29,130 bases of DNA from Chara braunii (Eukaryota; Streptophyta; Charophyceae; Charales; Characeae), in contig BFEA01000007.1 in the NCBI GenBank assembly GCA_003427395.1, positions 3,814,012-3,843,141 on the forward strand, in the 5' to 3' direction. Below, piece by piece: positions 9,195 through 19,436 of the stretch. The stretch's first letter is position 1, and each line of letters opens with the position of its first letter. The position numbers and the translations under genes are program-made. The notes beneath the pieces are model-generated. The model made no database searches. It saw only the letters and a program-made list of their open reading frames with translations, and was not told the origin of the DNA.

Positions 9195-9620
9195 TTGACA
9201 AACCCAATGAAAGAAACAGTCTTGAAAGCAACTAGAAAAGAAGGTAGAACTCCTAGCTTCATTTGGATTGGAGAGCAGTCGAAACAACAAAAAAATAAAA
9301 GATCAGAGAGATGATTCCGCCACACAATCTAGTCCGACTACGTATGAGGTCCTCTCAAGCCTAGCTGGACTCAGCTCCGTGAAGACACAGCAAATCAAAT
9401 TCAAAGTGTACCAAGTAATGCAAGAGAGAATTGAGTCTCTCAATGTGTTCTCTAACTGATGATGTTTTCCTCCATCACATTCACAGACAGTTGTGGTTCT
9501 CTCCTTTTAACCCTTTTCTCTTTTCTTCTTTTCTTCCCTTTTTTCACGGTTCTAATTTATCAAGGCTCTCGGCGACATACCGATCAAGGACTAATCGTCC
9601 TTGCTTTATGAGTTCTTCGA
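9195..9620. other. Presumed retroelement leader, no gene named
   Basis: Between the gag start and the primer-binding site on the minus strand. The plus strand is open at 9268-9459 and the minus strand at about 9547-9693 (ETGQRVEELIKQG), which could be helical. Neither frame has a recognisable family. Confidence 0.4.
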
Positions 9621-9621
9621 C

Positions 9622-9780
9622 CCTCTGACCAGTCTCCATCATCTGAACAGCAGTTTCAACGGCCTGCAGGTCTCTTTCTGCATCACGCAGATTGACCTGT
9701 CCGTGAACATGCTATTCAACATCTGGACCGACACCATGTATATCGCCAAGCAGCTGACGAAGGAGTCCCAACAAAGTTTG
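9622..9780 (+). CDS. Unrecognised coding-like segment
   Basis: Within a plus-strand frame open from 9601 to 10032, codons at about 9646-9770 show a strong third-position G/C bias (AAC, AGC, TTC, GGC, CTG, CAG, GTC), unlike the flanks. The protein includes SSFNGLQVSFCITQIDL and MLFNIWTDTMYIAKQL. The opposite strand is also open, apart from one stop, with a helical Glu/Gln-rich sequence, so strand is not certain. It could be an exon of an unknown gene or part of a retroelement leader. I do not recognise it. Confidence 0.22.
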
Positions 9781-10257
9781 TCTCCTTCCGTCAATATGTC
9801 CACAGGTTTTCAATTCCCCTCTCTCTTCATCAACAAAGACGGTGAGAGGGATGGGGAAGAAAAAGAGGGGTATGAACCGAGTCAAGATAGAGGCACGCAA
9901 ACACTTCCAAACATAAATTCCACGACGCACGCAACTCTTACGGCAAAAATTATTAAGGGCAGGAACAAAGAAACAGGTATTAACAATTTTCTAATACTAT
10001 TTTGTTGTCTGTTCTTTCTAATCTATGTGTGATGACGTTCTACCGTATACGTGCAGGTACCGCAGCCACGGCCAGTGTGATCAAGACAACAGCACAAGAG
10101 TAAGTATGCACAGCATCCACAGACAACCAACAGGTAAGTAGAACCAACACAATCAATGGTTAGCTCTCTTCTCAATCATCTGCAACAGCAATACAACCCA
10201 AGTGCACATTCACACCTTCAACAATCCTTACACATGCCTCGTGTCACCCCTGGCCTC
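9781..10257. other. Non-coding or unassigned sequence
   Basis: No supported gene. It lies inside the presumed leader of the minus-strand retroelement. Confidence 0.4.
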
Positions 10258-11330
10258 TACCACGTCAGCAGATCAAGGACCCTGATAGGTCGACAAGCAG
10301 GGATGCCACCTCAGAGTGCAGGTCTGCCTTCTACCAATATACCAAGTCAGCACATCACTAGCAAGCAGTGACAGGTATGTGCCACGTCAGACCATGCCCT
10401 GCATGCCACATAACAATGTGCCACATCAACGGTACCGGCGCCACGTCAGCCTGTTGCCAATGCAGATCTTCAATCTTCATTGTAGCCTTGTCATCATCTT
10501 CAAGGGACGGCTGCTCGCAAGTGCACTATTACCATGTCTAGACTTGCGGTATGACCGCGCGTGTTAATAAACGCGTTTCATATTCCACATGCGGCACCTC
10601 CCACTTACCTGAGTGCCACGTCAGCACCTGACAGCCAATCAGCAGATCGCGAAGAAGAGTTGCTCTGATACCAAATTGCAATGAACCCAAATCGTGAACA
10701 CAATTGTCGACAATGCAAGTCCAGAATGCCAACCAGCTGATGATTACCAATAGTCAAATCGTGTCCAGACAGAATGAGGCGAGATAATCATACACAGACG
10801 AAGTAGAGAGGAGGGAGATTAGACAAAGGAGAGGAGATAACTACAATGCCCACTCCTGCTTCGGGCTCCCTCCCCCCAACACCTCTTCAATAATCAACAG
10901 TCTGAACGAATATTTGAAGTAACCTCAATGTGCCACATGGCACGTCTAATTAGTCCCTCATCAGCTCTGGAGCAATGTCGACATGAAGCCAATCAGGTAC
11001 ATATTCATAATCTCCCCACAGTCCCAATCTTCCTCTTCCCTCGCAATCAGTCACCTCATGTAGACAGCATGGACAATGCCACGTCAGCAATCAAGACAGG
11101 TGGCACAATGCCACATCATCAATGAAGACCAATAGCAGCACCACATAGACCAAGAGCAGCGCCACATATACCAGAGGCAGCACCACGTCAGCATGCCGCG
11201 TAGACCAGAGGCACTGCCACATAAGGCAGCGCCACATCAGCATGCCATGAAGACCAGAGGCAGCACCACATCAGCATGCCATGAAGACCATAGGCAGCAC
11301 CACATCAGCATGCCTGGCGCACAATGCCAG
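10258..11330. repeat. Array of CCACGTCAGC-type motifs
   Basis: CCACGTCAG occurs near 10260, 10382, 10441, 10616, 11080 and 11183. Many CCACATCA variants fall between them, densest at 11100-11310, where imperfect 30-45-bp units end in CATGCC. The reverse strand reads CTGACGTGG, which contains the TGACG/ACGT core bound by plant bZIP factors (as-1 and hybrid C/G-box type). CACATCA is what one C-to-T change (CpG decay) would give. Binding is inference. Confidence 0.6.
10662..10673 (-). promoter_or_regulatory. Retroelement primer-binding site (initiator tRNA-Met)
   Basis: On the minus strand this reads TGGTATCAGAGC, an exact 12-base match to the plant primer-binding site complementary to the 3' end of initiator tRNA-Met. 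Three bases upstream is ...TTGCA, a plausible LTR end. Orientation agrees with the gag at 9194-8106. Confidence 0.7.
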
Positions 11331-11691
11331 CGTCACCTCTCCCTTGTGCCGCCGTCCGCAGTCCTGATGCACAGCCAGCGTCGCGCTAGCAGAATGCCAG
11401 CGTCAAGTCAAAGTCAAGCCCGCGTTGAACCAGCATAGCAAGACTGAATGTTGACCACCTCGAGGCCAGACTTTAAGTAGTGTTTGACAAGGCTCTCTGG
11501 CCTCGGGTCTTCTCCCCTCAATCGTCCAAATTGAGTCACAGTCAAAGGCCTGGATTGTACAGTTGCAGCATTCCCCCTTGGACTTCATGCTGTCTAGGTA
11601 CCTGCATACAAACAAGTTGGGTACCGACGGCCTGGACTGGGTACCTTTGGACTTTGACTGTTGGGTTTGCAACAGTTGACAAAAGTCAACA
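10677..11691 (-). mobile_element. Possible 5' LTR of the minus-strand retrotransposon
   Basis: Going upstream on the minus strand from the primer-binding site, the region ends in CA at 10677. A plausible TG start, TGTTGACTTTTG, is at 11691, giving about 1.0 kb. No second LTR is in the window, so the outer edge is a guess. Motif-array copies occur on both sides of the primer-binding site, which weakens the LTR model. Confidence 0.3.
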
Positions 11692-11807
11692 GTGACACGC
11701 CCAGGTCCTGAATCCCTGCGTGGGGTCCCTTCCCTCGTTTTTGGCCTGGCTGAGGGCGGCCAGGTTGGCCCTCAGATTTCCCACGAGACATATGGCATGG
11801 GTTATTG
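11692..11807. other. Flank of the possible LTR
   Basis: Unique sequence leading into the GATT repeat. No gene seen. Confidence 0.4.
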
Positions 11808-12006
11808 CAGATTGATTGACTGATTGATTGATTGATTGACTGATTGACTCATTCATTGATTGATTGGTTGATTGATTGGTTGATTGATTGGAAAGAAAAA
11901 ATAAAAAACACACGCACACACGCACACACACACACACACACATGCAATCACACACACACACNNNNNNNNNNNNNNNNNNNNNNNNNNNNNNNNNNNNNNN
12001 NNNNNN

Positions 12007-12074
<68 letters not shown>
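11808..12074. repeat. (GATT)n, (CA)n, assembly gap, (AG)n
   Basis: Imperfect GATT/GACT tetranucleotides at about 11808-11891, CA runs at about 11913-11961, 45 N at 11962-12006, then AG at 12007-12074. The gap falls between two different microsatellites and its true length is unknown. Confidence 0.9.
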
Positions 12075-12075
<1 letters not shown>

Positions 12076-12098
12076 AGGAGGAGGAAAATACTGACGAA

Positions 12099-12161
12099 CC
12101 GAGCGGGAGAATGAGAACGACGAACGTACTTGCAACCCAAACCTTGAAGTCGCATTACGCC
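12099..12161 (+). repeat. 63-bp direct repeat, copy A
   Basis: Matches 12419-12481 with two transitions. The offset is 320 bp. Confidence 0.9.
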
Positions 12162-12418
12162 GTGTTCCTATTTGAACATCTTGACATCCCGATCCGTCCG
12201 CTCGACTTCGCCATCCACTGCTCTCCCATGCAACCTGATCACCGAGAAAAGATGAAACGAAAGATGAGAGCGGGGGAATCAAAAAGGACGACGAGGATAA
12301 TAATTGGACAAAGAGAGCAGCAGCGTATGTGCCGCGAGGAAGAGAATAGCCGACTCACGTGTAACTTACCCCTCCCCTACGCCAAGACCACAGCCATGTG
12401 CACGCGTAAAACGACGGG

Positions 12419-12481
12419 CCGAGCGGGAGAACGAGAACGACGAACGTGCTTGCAACCCAAACCTTGAAGTCGCATTACGCC
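12419..12481 (+). repeat. 63-bp direct repeat, copy B
   Basis: Second copy of 12099-12161; directly after it the tRNA-like dimer begins. The pair could be a duplication, or a repeat family with the 257-bp spacer between. Confidence 0.9.
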
Positions 12482-12520
12482 CAGGCTCTCCCAGTCGCAA
12501 CGGCTACAAACCACGGCGGC

Positions 12521-12668
12521 CCATGTGGGGGAATGGTACACATGGACCTGTTAGCAAACGGAGCAGTTCGAACCCTGCAGGAACAGAAGCTGCGCTCCAG
12601 AATGCATGTGGCAGAATGGTACGTAAACCTAACTGTAAGGGACCATGAGTTCGAATCTTGCGAGACCA
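12521..12668 (+). repeat. tRNA-like dimer, 83-bp period
   Basis: Two tandem units share CATGTG, GAATGGTA (12531 and 12614) and TTCGAA (12567 and 12650) at 83-bp spacing. GAATGGTA resembles an A box / D-arm, and the TTCGAA blocks resemble a B box / T-loop. In unit 1 the T-arm reads GCAGTTCGAACCCTGC, a stem with one base missing. Neither unit folds as an intact tRNA by eye, so this is a tRNA-derived repeat, possibly SINE-like, and not a tRNA gene. Confidence 0.45.
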
Positions 12669-13199
12669 AATGTGAATAAGAAAATCTTAGGGTACCCCCC
12701 CTACTGCAGGCCAATGATGTCCCTTGGGCCCCTTTCGATCTAACTAAACTGGCTACCATACCTCCCCCCTCTACTCCAGAGAGACCCGCCCATCTTCTGG
12801 CATGGTTTGCAAATCTTTTTATTATTAGGTCTCCGTTTCACCTACCTCCGGCAGCACGACTCAGCCTATACAGGGGATCCCTGCAAGCATAGCCACCATG
12901 CCGAGCCAAGCGTTCCAGTAGTGGGACTTTCTTCCTTTGAAAAAACACAAAAACAAAAGGGAGCGTTGACGCTGCCGGTAGTAGGTCGTCGGCGCTACTC
13001 CGTTACCGCTTCGCGAAGACAGTGGAGCGGTGAGTCGGTTTCCACCCTTTCGTCAAGATGTTGACGATAACCATCTTCACAGAGTTAGGGGGGTATAGGG
13101 GTCGGTGAGTAGTCCCTATGATAGGTACGTACTCTATATGAAAGATGTGCTATGGCGCACGCCTTCAGGCGCTCGCTCTAAAAGTAACCAGTACGGTAC
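12669..13199. other. No supported gene
   Basis: Unique sequence, C-rich near 12690 and 12770. It could be the body of the tRNA-like repeat, but no poly(A) end is clear. Confidence 0.4.
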
Positions 13200-13440
13200 C
13201 GATGACGTCAGAGTTGCATCACAGGCGAGGCGTATTAGCCATCATCGGGGATTAACTATGGAGGGAAGGAGATGTACATGGATGAGGGGGAAGCATAGCG
13301 TTGTGGATTCGGACGACGGCAGAGTTGCAACACAAACGTGGCATATTAGCCATCGCCAGGGACTAGTTATGGAAGGAAGGAGATAAACATAGAGGAAGGG
13401 AAAGGAGATGAACAGAGATTAGGGGAAGTATAGCGTTATG
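13200..13440 (+). repeat. 111-bp tandem duplication, diverged
   Basis: GAGTTGCA at 13211 and 13322 mark two units. Both also share ATTAGCCATC, TATGGA/TATGGAAGGAGG-like text and AGCGTT..GG.TTCGGAC. The second unit has a short purine-rich insertion. Confidence 0.75.
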
Positions 13441-14034
13441 GGTTCGGACTGCACAATATGTCAGTGAGTGTTCAAGGACAAGGTGACCAATATGCCTAGG
13501 CAAGGAGCGGTGAAAGAGTGAATCCGCTACATGCCAAGAAGGATGTGGTTAGGAGATAACGCTCAGACACCAACGTTGACGTTGGTTAGCTACCCACGGA
13601 TAACTCCGCTCAAGCCTCATTCACTGCAGGTTGCTCGGGAACCTTCAGGAAGAGGTTCAAGTATAAAACTCATCCCCCCCTTTTATTGGTGTGGATTGGT
13701 CTGACTAGTATTTAACTTCAGCTACACATATGGTAGGTCCCTATTTTGGCATCACTTACTGTAAAAACCCTTGGTGGGTCTAAGAATCCTCTTCTATGTC
13801 ATAAAGTGTCAGTCTCACACGCTCTTTAGTTGCGTTTTAGATCTTACGTCACTCACAGTTGAATGTAAGTGCGCTCGGGATGGGGGTCATAACTAGTCTT
13901 GGTCCTCTCGTTATTGTTGCTTTATGGTGTGATGCCCAAGGAGGCTAGGCACCCACCAATGCTTGCCCCCGACGACTCTGGGAGATTACTAGTTAGTTGG
14001 TGCATCTGCTCGCTAGTTTGTGGTTCCGGTCAAG
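13441..14034. other. No supported gene; upstream of the 14035 ORFs
   Basis: Unique sequence. If the next ORFs belong to a mobile element, this could be its 5' leader. Confidence 0.4.
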
Positions 14035-14820
14035 ATGGTTGTCCCCGAAGATGCCAAAAATGAGAGGATATGGTCGATGATAGCAGCCCGCTTCGAGGAT
14101 GGGATCCTCCCTGTAGGTTTAAACCACGACACTTGCGAGATTGACGGTCGTACGGCCCGCATGACTCTCAACTCTGATATGGACGATGCAGTTGTAAAAT
14201 GGTTAAAAGAACGTACGATCGTCATCATCTTCCAGAACGATGCTAAATCGCTTTTGAATAAGATTAAAGAAATGCTTATCATAATTTACAAGGAAGGATG
14301 GTATTCGAACCCGACAGTGAATCCCTCCTTGAAACGGGGAAGGGTGGAAAGTGAGGGGGGTAACGTATTTTTATATGTCACCACCACTAAATAGAGTGTT
14401 GAATTTATAATGAGTAAAAGTTATGACAAAATTAAGTTTGACGAGATGAACACACTGTACCCGGTTACCCTCCGAAGATGGGCCACCAAAAAAGAATTGG
14501 AAGAATTAAAAACACAGGAGGCAGTGGACAAGTTTTGGGTGATGGTGATTCGAGTTTCCCTTCGTGCGATGTTTCATTTGCATTGGGCCATAGAGAACGC
14601 AATGGCAAAAATCCTCAGAGTCTATCCGGCACAAAGAGATAACCACTTTCCCAGACATACCAGGTGCAAACTCTCCCGTATAACATGCCCTAATCTGATA
14701 CTTGGTGTTTTAACCAAAACATCGAGGCCCTCCTCCAAGTCTGGCAAGGCTCGTAGAAACATTCTTTCAGGCTACGACGGACAATATCAAAGTCAAAACG
14801 CACTACACCATCATCCATAA
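14035..14820 (+). pseudogene. Two in-frame ORFs split by TAG, possible retroelement protein
   Basis: ATG at 14035 opens 119 codons to TAG at 14392-14394. The same frame reopens at once, with an ATG at 14410, and runs to TAA at 14818. Apart from that TAG, about 262 codons are open, which is unlikely by chance. The first part contains RIWSMIAARF, WLKERTIVIIFQND and KEGW..NPTVNPSLKRGRVE. The second begins MSKSYDKIKF and has a Lys/Glu helix (RWATKKELEELK). The mix of a WLKERT strand and an RGRVE segment recalls plant LINE ORF1 or other retroelement leader proteins. I cannot name a family. It is either one gene with a nonsense mutation or two short ORFs. Readthrough is possible but unsupported. 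Confidence 0.45.
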
Positions 14821-15550
14821 AAAAAAATATCGTTTTGTTTAGATCATCGTTCTGTACTAAACCCAAGTTCGTTCACTCAGGACCTCGGTAGGCAGCCGAG
14901 ATCCCCGACAACGACGTTACTTGTCGCGCGCATGATCCCCGCAGAGGGGACCTTCCCAGCCACGTCACGTAGGATTAGCAGATTCGTGAGTCAAATCACG
15001 TAAAGGGAAGCAGATGAGCCGCTCCGACCAAGTGCGCCAACTATACCTCCATCAAACCCCTACGACAGGATAGGGTCTTGTGAGGTACAACTTACCTCCA
15101 CCTACGGGAGTTGTCACCATCCCTTGGGTGGGCGTATCCCCGTCGAGCTACCGAGTCACACGCGGAAGCTTTTACGTGCAATCGTGGAGGTGGCCCAACC
15201 GAGGGTGTTTCTCGTACGTTGAAGCATAGGGGGTACGCGAGGTCCACACCTAAATCGAACCCGCACGCGAACCGTAGTGTGGGAAATTGATCTCCCACGC
15301 GAGATTTTGCGTCGGGCGACTAAGACATCCTAACCTAACCACGCGCTACACAACAAAATAATATTACTAACTATGACATGCATATATGCCTACTCCTTTT
15401 TTCAAACGTTCTGACCCATAACTCAAAAGACGTTAGAGCGTCAGGGCGAGGCCCACGCAAAGTTGCATAAAAAGAAAGCACGCGCGAGGGGGAAGATAAC
15501 ACGCAATCATGTGTACTCACTCAATCGCTGTCATGACGACGCATCATGCG
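14821..15550. other. No supported gene
   Basis: Unique, GC-moderate sequence. The minus-strand frame at 15092-15298 is short and featureless. Confidence 0.45.
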
Positions 15551-15787
15551 TTATCCGCAATCGCGCAACCTTTCATTGGTTTTGGGGTTGCACATGACAC
15601 TCAAGAGTCGGAAGCGAAATATCATGAATGAATTATCCTTCATGATATTGAAAGACTGAAGGATAAGTCGTTCAACCCTTTTGTCGTCCCCGAATTTTAA
15701 GTAGTGGGTGGCGGTGAGCAAGGGGTGAGAGTCCGACACATAGGGGAAACCCTTTTGTGCTGGATCAAAACCTGGAATGTCCTAGAC
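15551..15787 (-). pseudogene. Unrecognised coding remnant
   Basis: The minus strand is open from a TAG near 15788 to TAA at 15551-15553, about 78 codons. The protein is coherent: GFDPAQKGFPYVSDSHPLL, then KFGDDKRVERLIL, then a Lys/Arg/Asn-rich tail. Upstream of the TAG the same frame continues with LKLEFEV, suggesting a longer gene broken by a stop. No family recognised; probably a transposon or old exon. Confidence 0.3.
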
Positions 15788-16172
15788 AATGACCTCAAAT
15801 TCCAGCTTCAACGTCTGACCAATAATAAAAAAAACAAACCCTTTAGGATGGGGTCCGCTCGTTTCTTTCTTGCAGAAAGATAAAAGAAAAGTAGGCGCCT
15901 TGCAAGTAAATTATCATACCCGAACTGAGCCTCATTCCGGTCAAAAATCGGGGGCTAACCCTCACGCTTGATTACTCTTGTCCTTTTTGCTAGATATGAA
16001 CGGCGGCAAGAAAAGGCGAAAATAAAAAAGGAGGGGAAAGTCTCGAAGGAAATCAAGGAGAGTCATGCTAACAACCACAATTGGATTTCACCCACAGCCT
16101 GCACTAATTCATCCATATCATTTTTAATCCAGAAGCAAAACCTCACTCCTATACATACCTACACACACATGA
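15788..16172. other. No supported gene
   Basis: Unique sequence between two unrecognised coding remnants on opposite strands. Confidence 0.4.
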
Positions 16173-16409
16173 AGTCCAACGAAAATCAACACGCAAGTGC
16201 CACAAATGTGGTCAATCGTTCTCTTTGCCCTCAAATTTATGTCCTCCACGCCCCTTTACGATCCCCGCTCAACAAAGGCATACCCGCCCGTTCCAATTCA
16301 CACAGTTTTTGCATGGTCATTCAAGAGAGGTTCCAAGGGCATAAATTTTATTTACAAGGAAATGCCTTTCGCTTACACGGTCACAAACATTTGTGTGTGG
16401 GTATCGTAG
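16173..16409 (+). CDS. Unrecognised short coding segment
   Basis: Open from a TGA at 16170 to TAG at 16407-16409, 78 codons, with an internal ATG at 16206. It reads with balanced composition: MWSIVLFALKFMSSTPLYDP, then AWSFKRGSKGINFIYKE and a hydrophobic end. It could be an exon or element remnant. The length alone is not significant. Confidence 0.22.
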   Translation, partial: SPTKINTQVPQMWSIVLFALKFMSSTPLYDPRSTKAYPPVPIHTVFAWSFKRGSKGINFIYKEMPFAYTVTNICVWVS

Positions 16410-17342
16410 TGGGTAGAAGTTGAGTCGCAAACCGACCTGCTATCAATTCGATAGCAACAGTTGATGGAGCTCAAAACCTTTAAGAGTAGTCGCAGGTAAC
16501 GGTGACATGTGTCACAAAACTAAGGTAGACACCATTTGTCGAGTTAATGAAAATCAACTCCGTATCACATTTTAAACTACTTATTGGTAACGTCAAGTAA
16601 GAATATAAAAATAACAAAAATTTTAGCAACATTTTCTTCAGGGAAGTGTGCTCGAATAATATTTTACTAGACAAAATATAAGATGAAAAACTAAAAACTC
16701 ATAGGCTATCTAAAAATAAATTAACTCTTTGGTTTTAATAGAAATTTTTGTAGCACTTTCTTTAGCAAGGAAGGCATCCAGAATTCTTACTGACTCAAAA
16801 GACTAAATTGATTCTAACCCCAAAAAAACATCTCAAAATTTTGACTAACTCTAAAGTTTTAGCAAAACTTTCGGCAACACCTTCCCCAAGGGAACGAGGC
16901 TCTCATAATTTCTACTAACTTAGAAGCTAGTCAAGATCTTACCAAAGCAACCATGCACGAAAATACAATGTGAAAACAAAAGTAGACAACTACATGCCCA
17001 TTGCTCAGGCACAAGGCGGACACTAACTGACTACTCTACTACAACAAAAAAACAGACAGAATTGTGAATATAAGACAATGCATTGCCAGCAAGCATGTCA
17101 TGTGAACAACTTATTGAGCCACTACAAACCAAGGGTTCGTTCAACCAAAGATTTCATTTTCTGGTTTGTCTTTATCACACCTCTCTCTTTCTTAAAAATA
17201 TGAGTCTTATATCTTATTTCTTAGTTTACAACTCTCAAAGTTGTTCTCAGTCACAACACATACAAATCATTAATATACTTGTATGGAATATTCCTACAAG
17301 GAGAAGAGTTTAGGTTTCATCAACAAGCAAACTGATTGACTT
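16410..17342. other. AT-rich region, no gene seen
   Basis: Strongly A/T-biased sequence with repeated AAAATTTTAG-like words and no convincing frame. It leads into the 66-bp array. Confidence 0.55.
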
Positions 17343-18195
17343 AGCAAAGTGTTTGGATCAGTCGATACGACATCACGTTCGGACCCATTCAAACCATTTC
17401 AAGCAAACGAATGCAAAACGCCTGGATTAGCCAATACGACATCACGCCCATTAGTATTTCAAACTTTCAGGCAAGCAAGAATAAAATGTCCAGATCAGTC
17501 GATATGACATGACGCCCAGACTCATTTCATCTTTCAGGCAGACGCTAACAAAGCGCCTGGATTAGTCATGCAAAACCCATTTCAAGCTTTCAAGCAAATG
17601 AGCAAAGCGTCCGGATCTATCGATACAACATCACGCCCAGACTCATTTCAAGCTTTTAGACAAACGAGCAAAGCGTATGGATCAGTTGATACAATATCAC
17701 TCCAGACTCATTTAAGGCTTTCAGGCAAACAAGCAAAGTGTCTGGATCAGTCGAAACGACATCACACCCAAACCCATTTGAAACTTTCAAGTAAACAAGC
17801 AAAGTGTCTGGATCAGTCGATACGACATCATGCCCATACCCATTTCAAGCTTTCAGGCAATGAAGCAAAGTGTCAGGATCAGTCGATACGACATCACACC
17901 AAGACCCATTTGAAGCTTTCAGGCAAAAGAGCAAAGCGTCTGGATTAGTCGATAAGACATCACGCCCAAACCCATTTCAAACTTTCAGGCAAACGAGCAA
18001 AGCGTCTAGATTAATCGATACGACATTGCATCCAGACTCATTTTAAGCTTTCATGCAAACGAAACCAAAGCGTCGGGATCAGTTGATACAACATCACGCC
18101 CAAGCCCATTCAAATCATCGCAAGCAACAATAGCAAAACGCCCGGATCAGTCGATACGTCATCACGTCCAAGCCCATTCAGATCATGACATACAA
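17343..18195 (+). repeat. 66-bp minisatellite, about 13 units
   Basis: The word AGCAAAGCGT (or a near variant) recurs at 17343, 17601, 17667, 17732, 17798, 17864, 17930 and 17996, with further units before and after. Period 65-66 bp. Each unit also has GGATCAGTCGATACGACATC and TTTCAAGCTTTCAGGC. Because 66 is a multiple of three, one frame stays open at 17568-17948 as a 22-residue repeat; I treat this as a by-product. The outer units are the most diverged. Confidence 0.92.
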
Positions 18196-18369
18196 AAATC
18201 AGGAGTTTTTCACAAGCAGATGAATTAATTATGCATAATAGAGTTCCTTTCTTATTCAATAAACACGAGATTCAAAACCAAATAAAATAACACGAGGTTG
18301 TATAAGTAGGTTTATTGGGACTTTTAAACGGATTTGTGTCGGCCTACCTTTGAGTTCCCTACCTTTATA
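18196..18369. other. AT-rich spacer
   Basis: Links the minisatellite to the 531-bp duplication. No feature seen. Confidence 0.5.
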
Positions 18370-19436
18370 GTCCCGCATGGGCTCCGTTAGAGCTCATGCA
18401 ATCGGTGGGTCAACCCCCTACTGGGCCTTGCTGTGGTCTTGTGGGTTGCAATCCCACCTGCCGCCCTCCTCTCCCGAATGTCAAACCAGACTGAGAGTAA
18501 GAATGTCGGATAGGGTACAATCAGTCTCACAAGTTTTCAGAGGGGTTCACTCAAACTCGCGTAGAGAGGGCTTTGTTACCTTCGAATCCTGAGGTTCACT
18601 CAATGGCTGTCAATCGCTGAGAGTAATCAAAGGTTAAAGTCCCACGCAAGAATCTGCCACAATGCCCAAAGACCTTCCGCGATGACCAAACATACTGTCG
18701 AAAAAACAACAGCCGACCCCACCTCCACCAACACCCCAGTGGTAGTTACCGCAGTAGTGATCCAACGTGAAACGACACCACTTTGCTGAGACCGTAATAA
18801 CAGTCTCTTCTATATGCAACAACTCCAAGAAGAGAGGATCCGCGGTAATCATGTAGTCATAATGTCAACAGTAATGCACAACAGTCGTAGCACTGACAGA
18901 GTCCCGCCTGAGCTCCGGGAGAGCTCCCGCAATCGGTGGATCAACCCTCCACTAGGCCATATTGCGGTCTTGTGGGTTGCAATCCCACATGCCCCCTTCC
19001 TCTTTCGAACGTCAGACCAGGTTGAGAGTAACAAGGACAGATAAGGTAGAGTCAGTCTCTCAAGTTTTCAGAGGGGTTCAGTCAGACTCGCATGGAGAGG
19101 GCCTTGCTACCTTCGGATCCTGAGGGTCCCTCAATGACGACCAATCGCTGAGAGTAATCAAAGGTCAAAGTTGCGCCCAAGAATCTGCCCAATGCCCGAA
19201 GGCCTTCCACGATGGTCAGTCATACTGCCGAAATAACAACAGTTGGACCCACCAACAGCAACACCCCAGTAGTAGCTACCGGAGTAGTTGCTTAACGTGA
19301 AACAACATCACTATGTTGAAACCGTAATAACAGTCTCTTCTAAACGCTACCTTTGGGATATTAGATGCAATAATTCCACGAAGAAAGGATCAACGGTAAT
19401 CATGTAGTCATAATGTCCGTAGTGACAGAAACGCAG
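18370..19436 (+). repeat. 531-bp tandem duplication with tRNA-like head
   Basis: Copy 1 begins with GTCCCGC at 18370 and copy 2 with the same word at 18901. They align over their whole length with roughly 80% similarity by eye. Near the start each has a D-arm-like segment (GGCTCCGTTAGAGC in copy 1) and a T-arm-like one (GTGGGTTGCAATCCCAC, about 18441-18457 and 18971-18987). The latter resembles the tRNA B box with one extra base. Copy 2 ends at about 19436. This could be a tandem pair of tRNA-derived elements. Poly(A) tails and target duplications are not seen. Confidence 0.6.

Noticed and set aside
17343-18195. CRISPR array
   Set aside because: The units are contiguous 66-bp tandem copies without unique spacers, and the context is eukaryotic.
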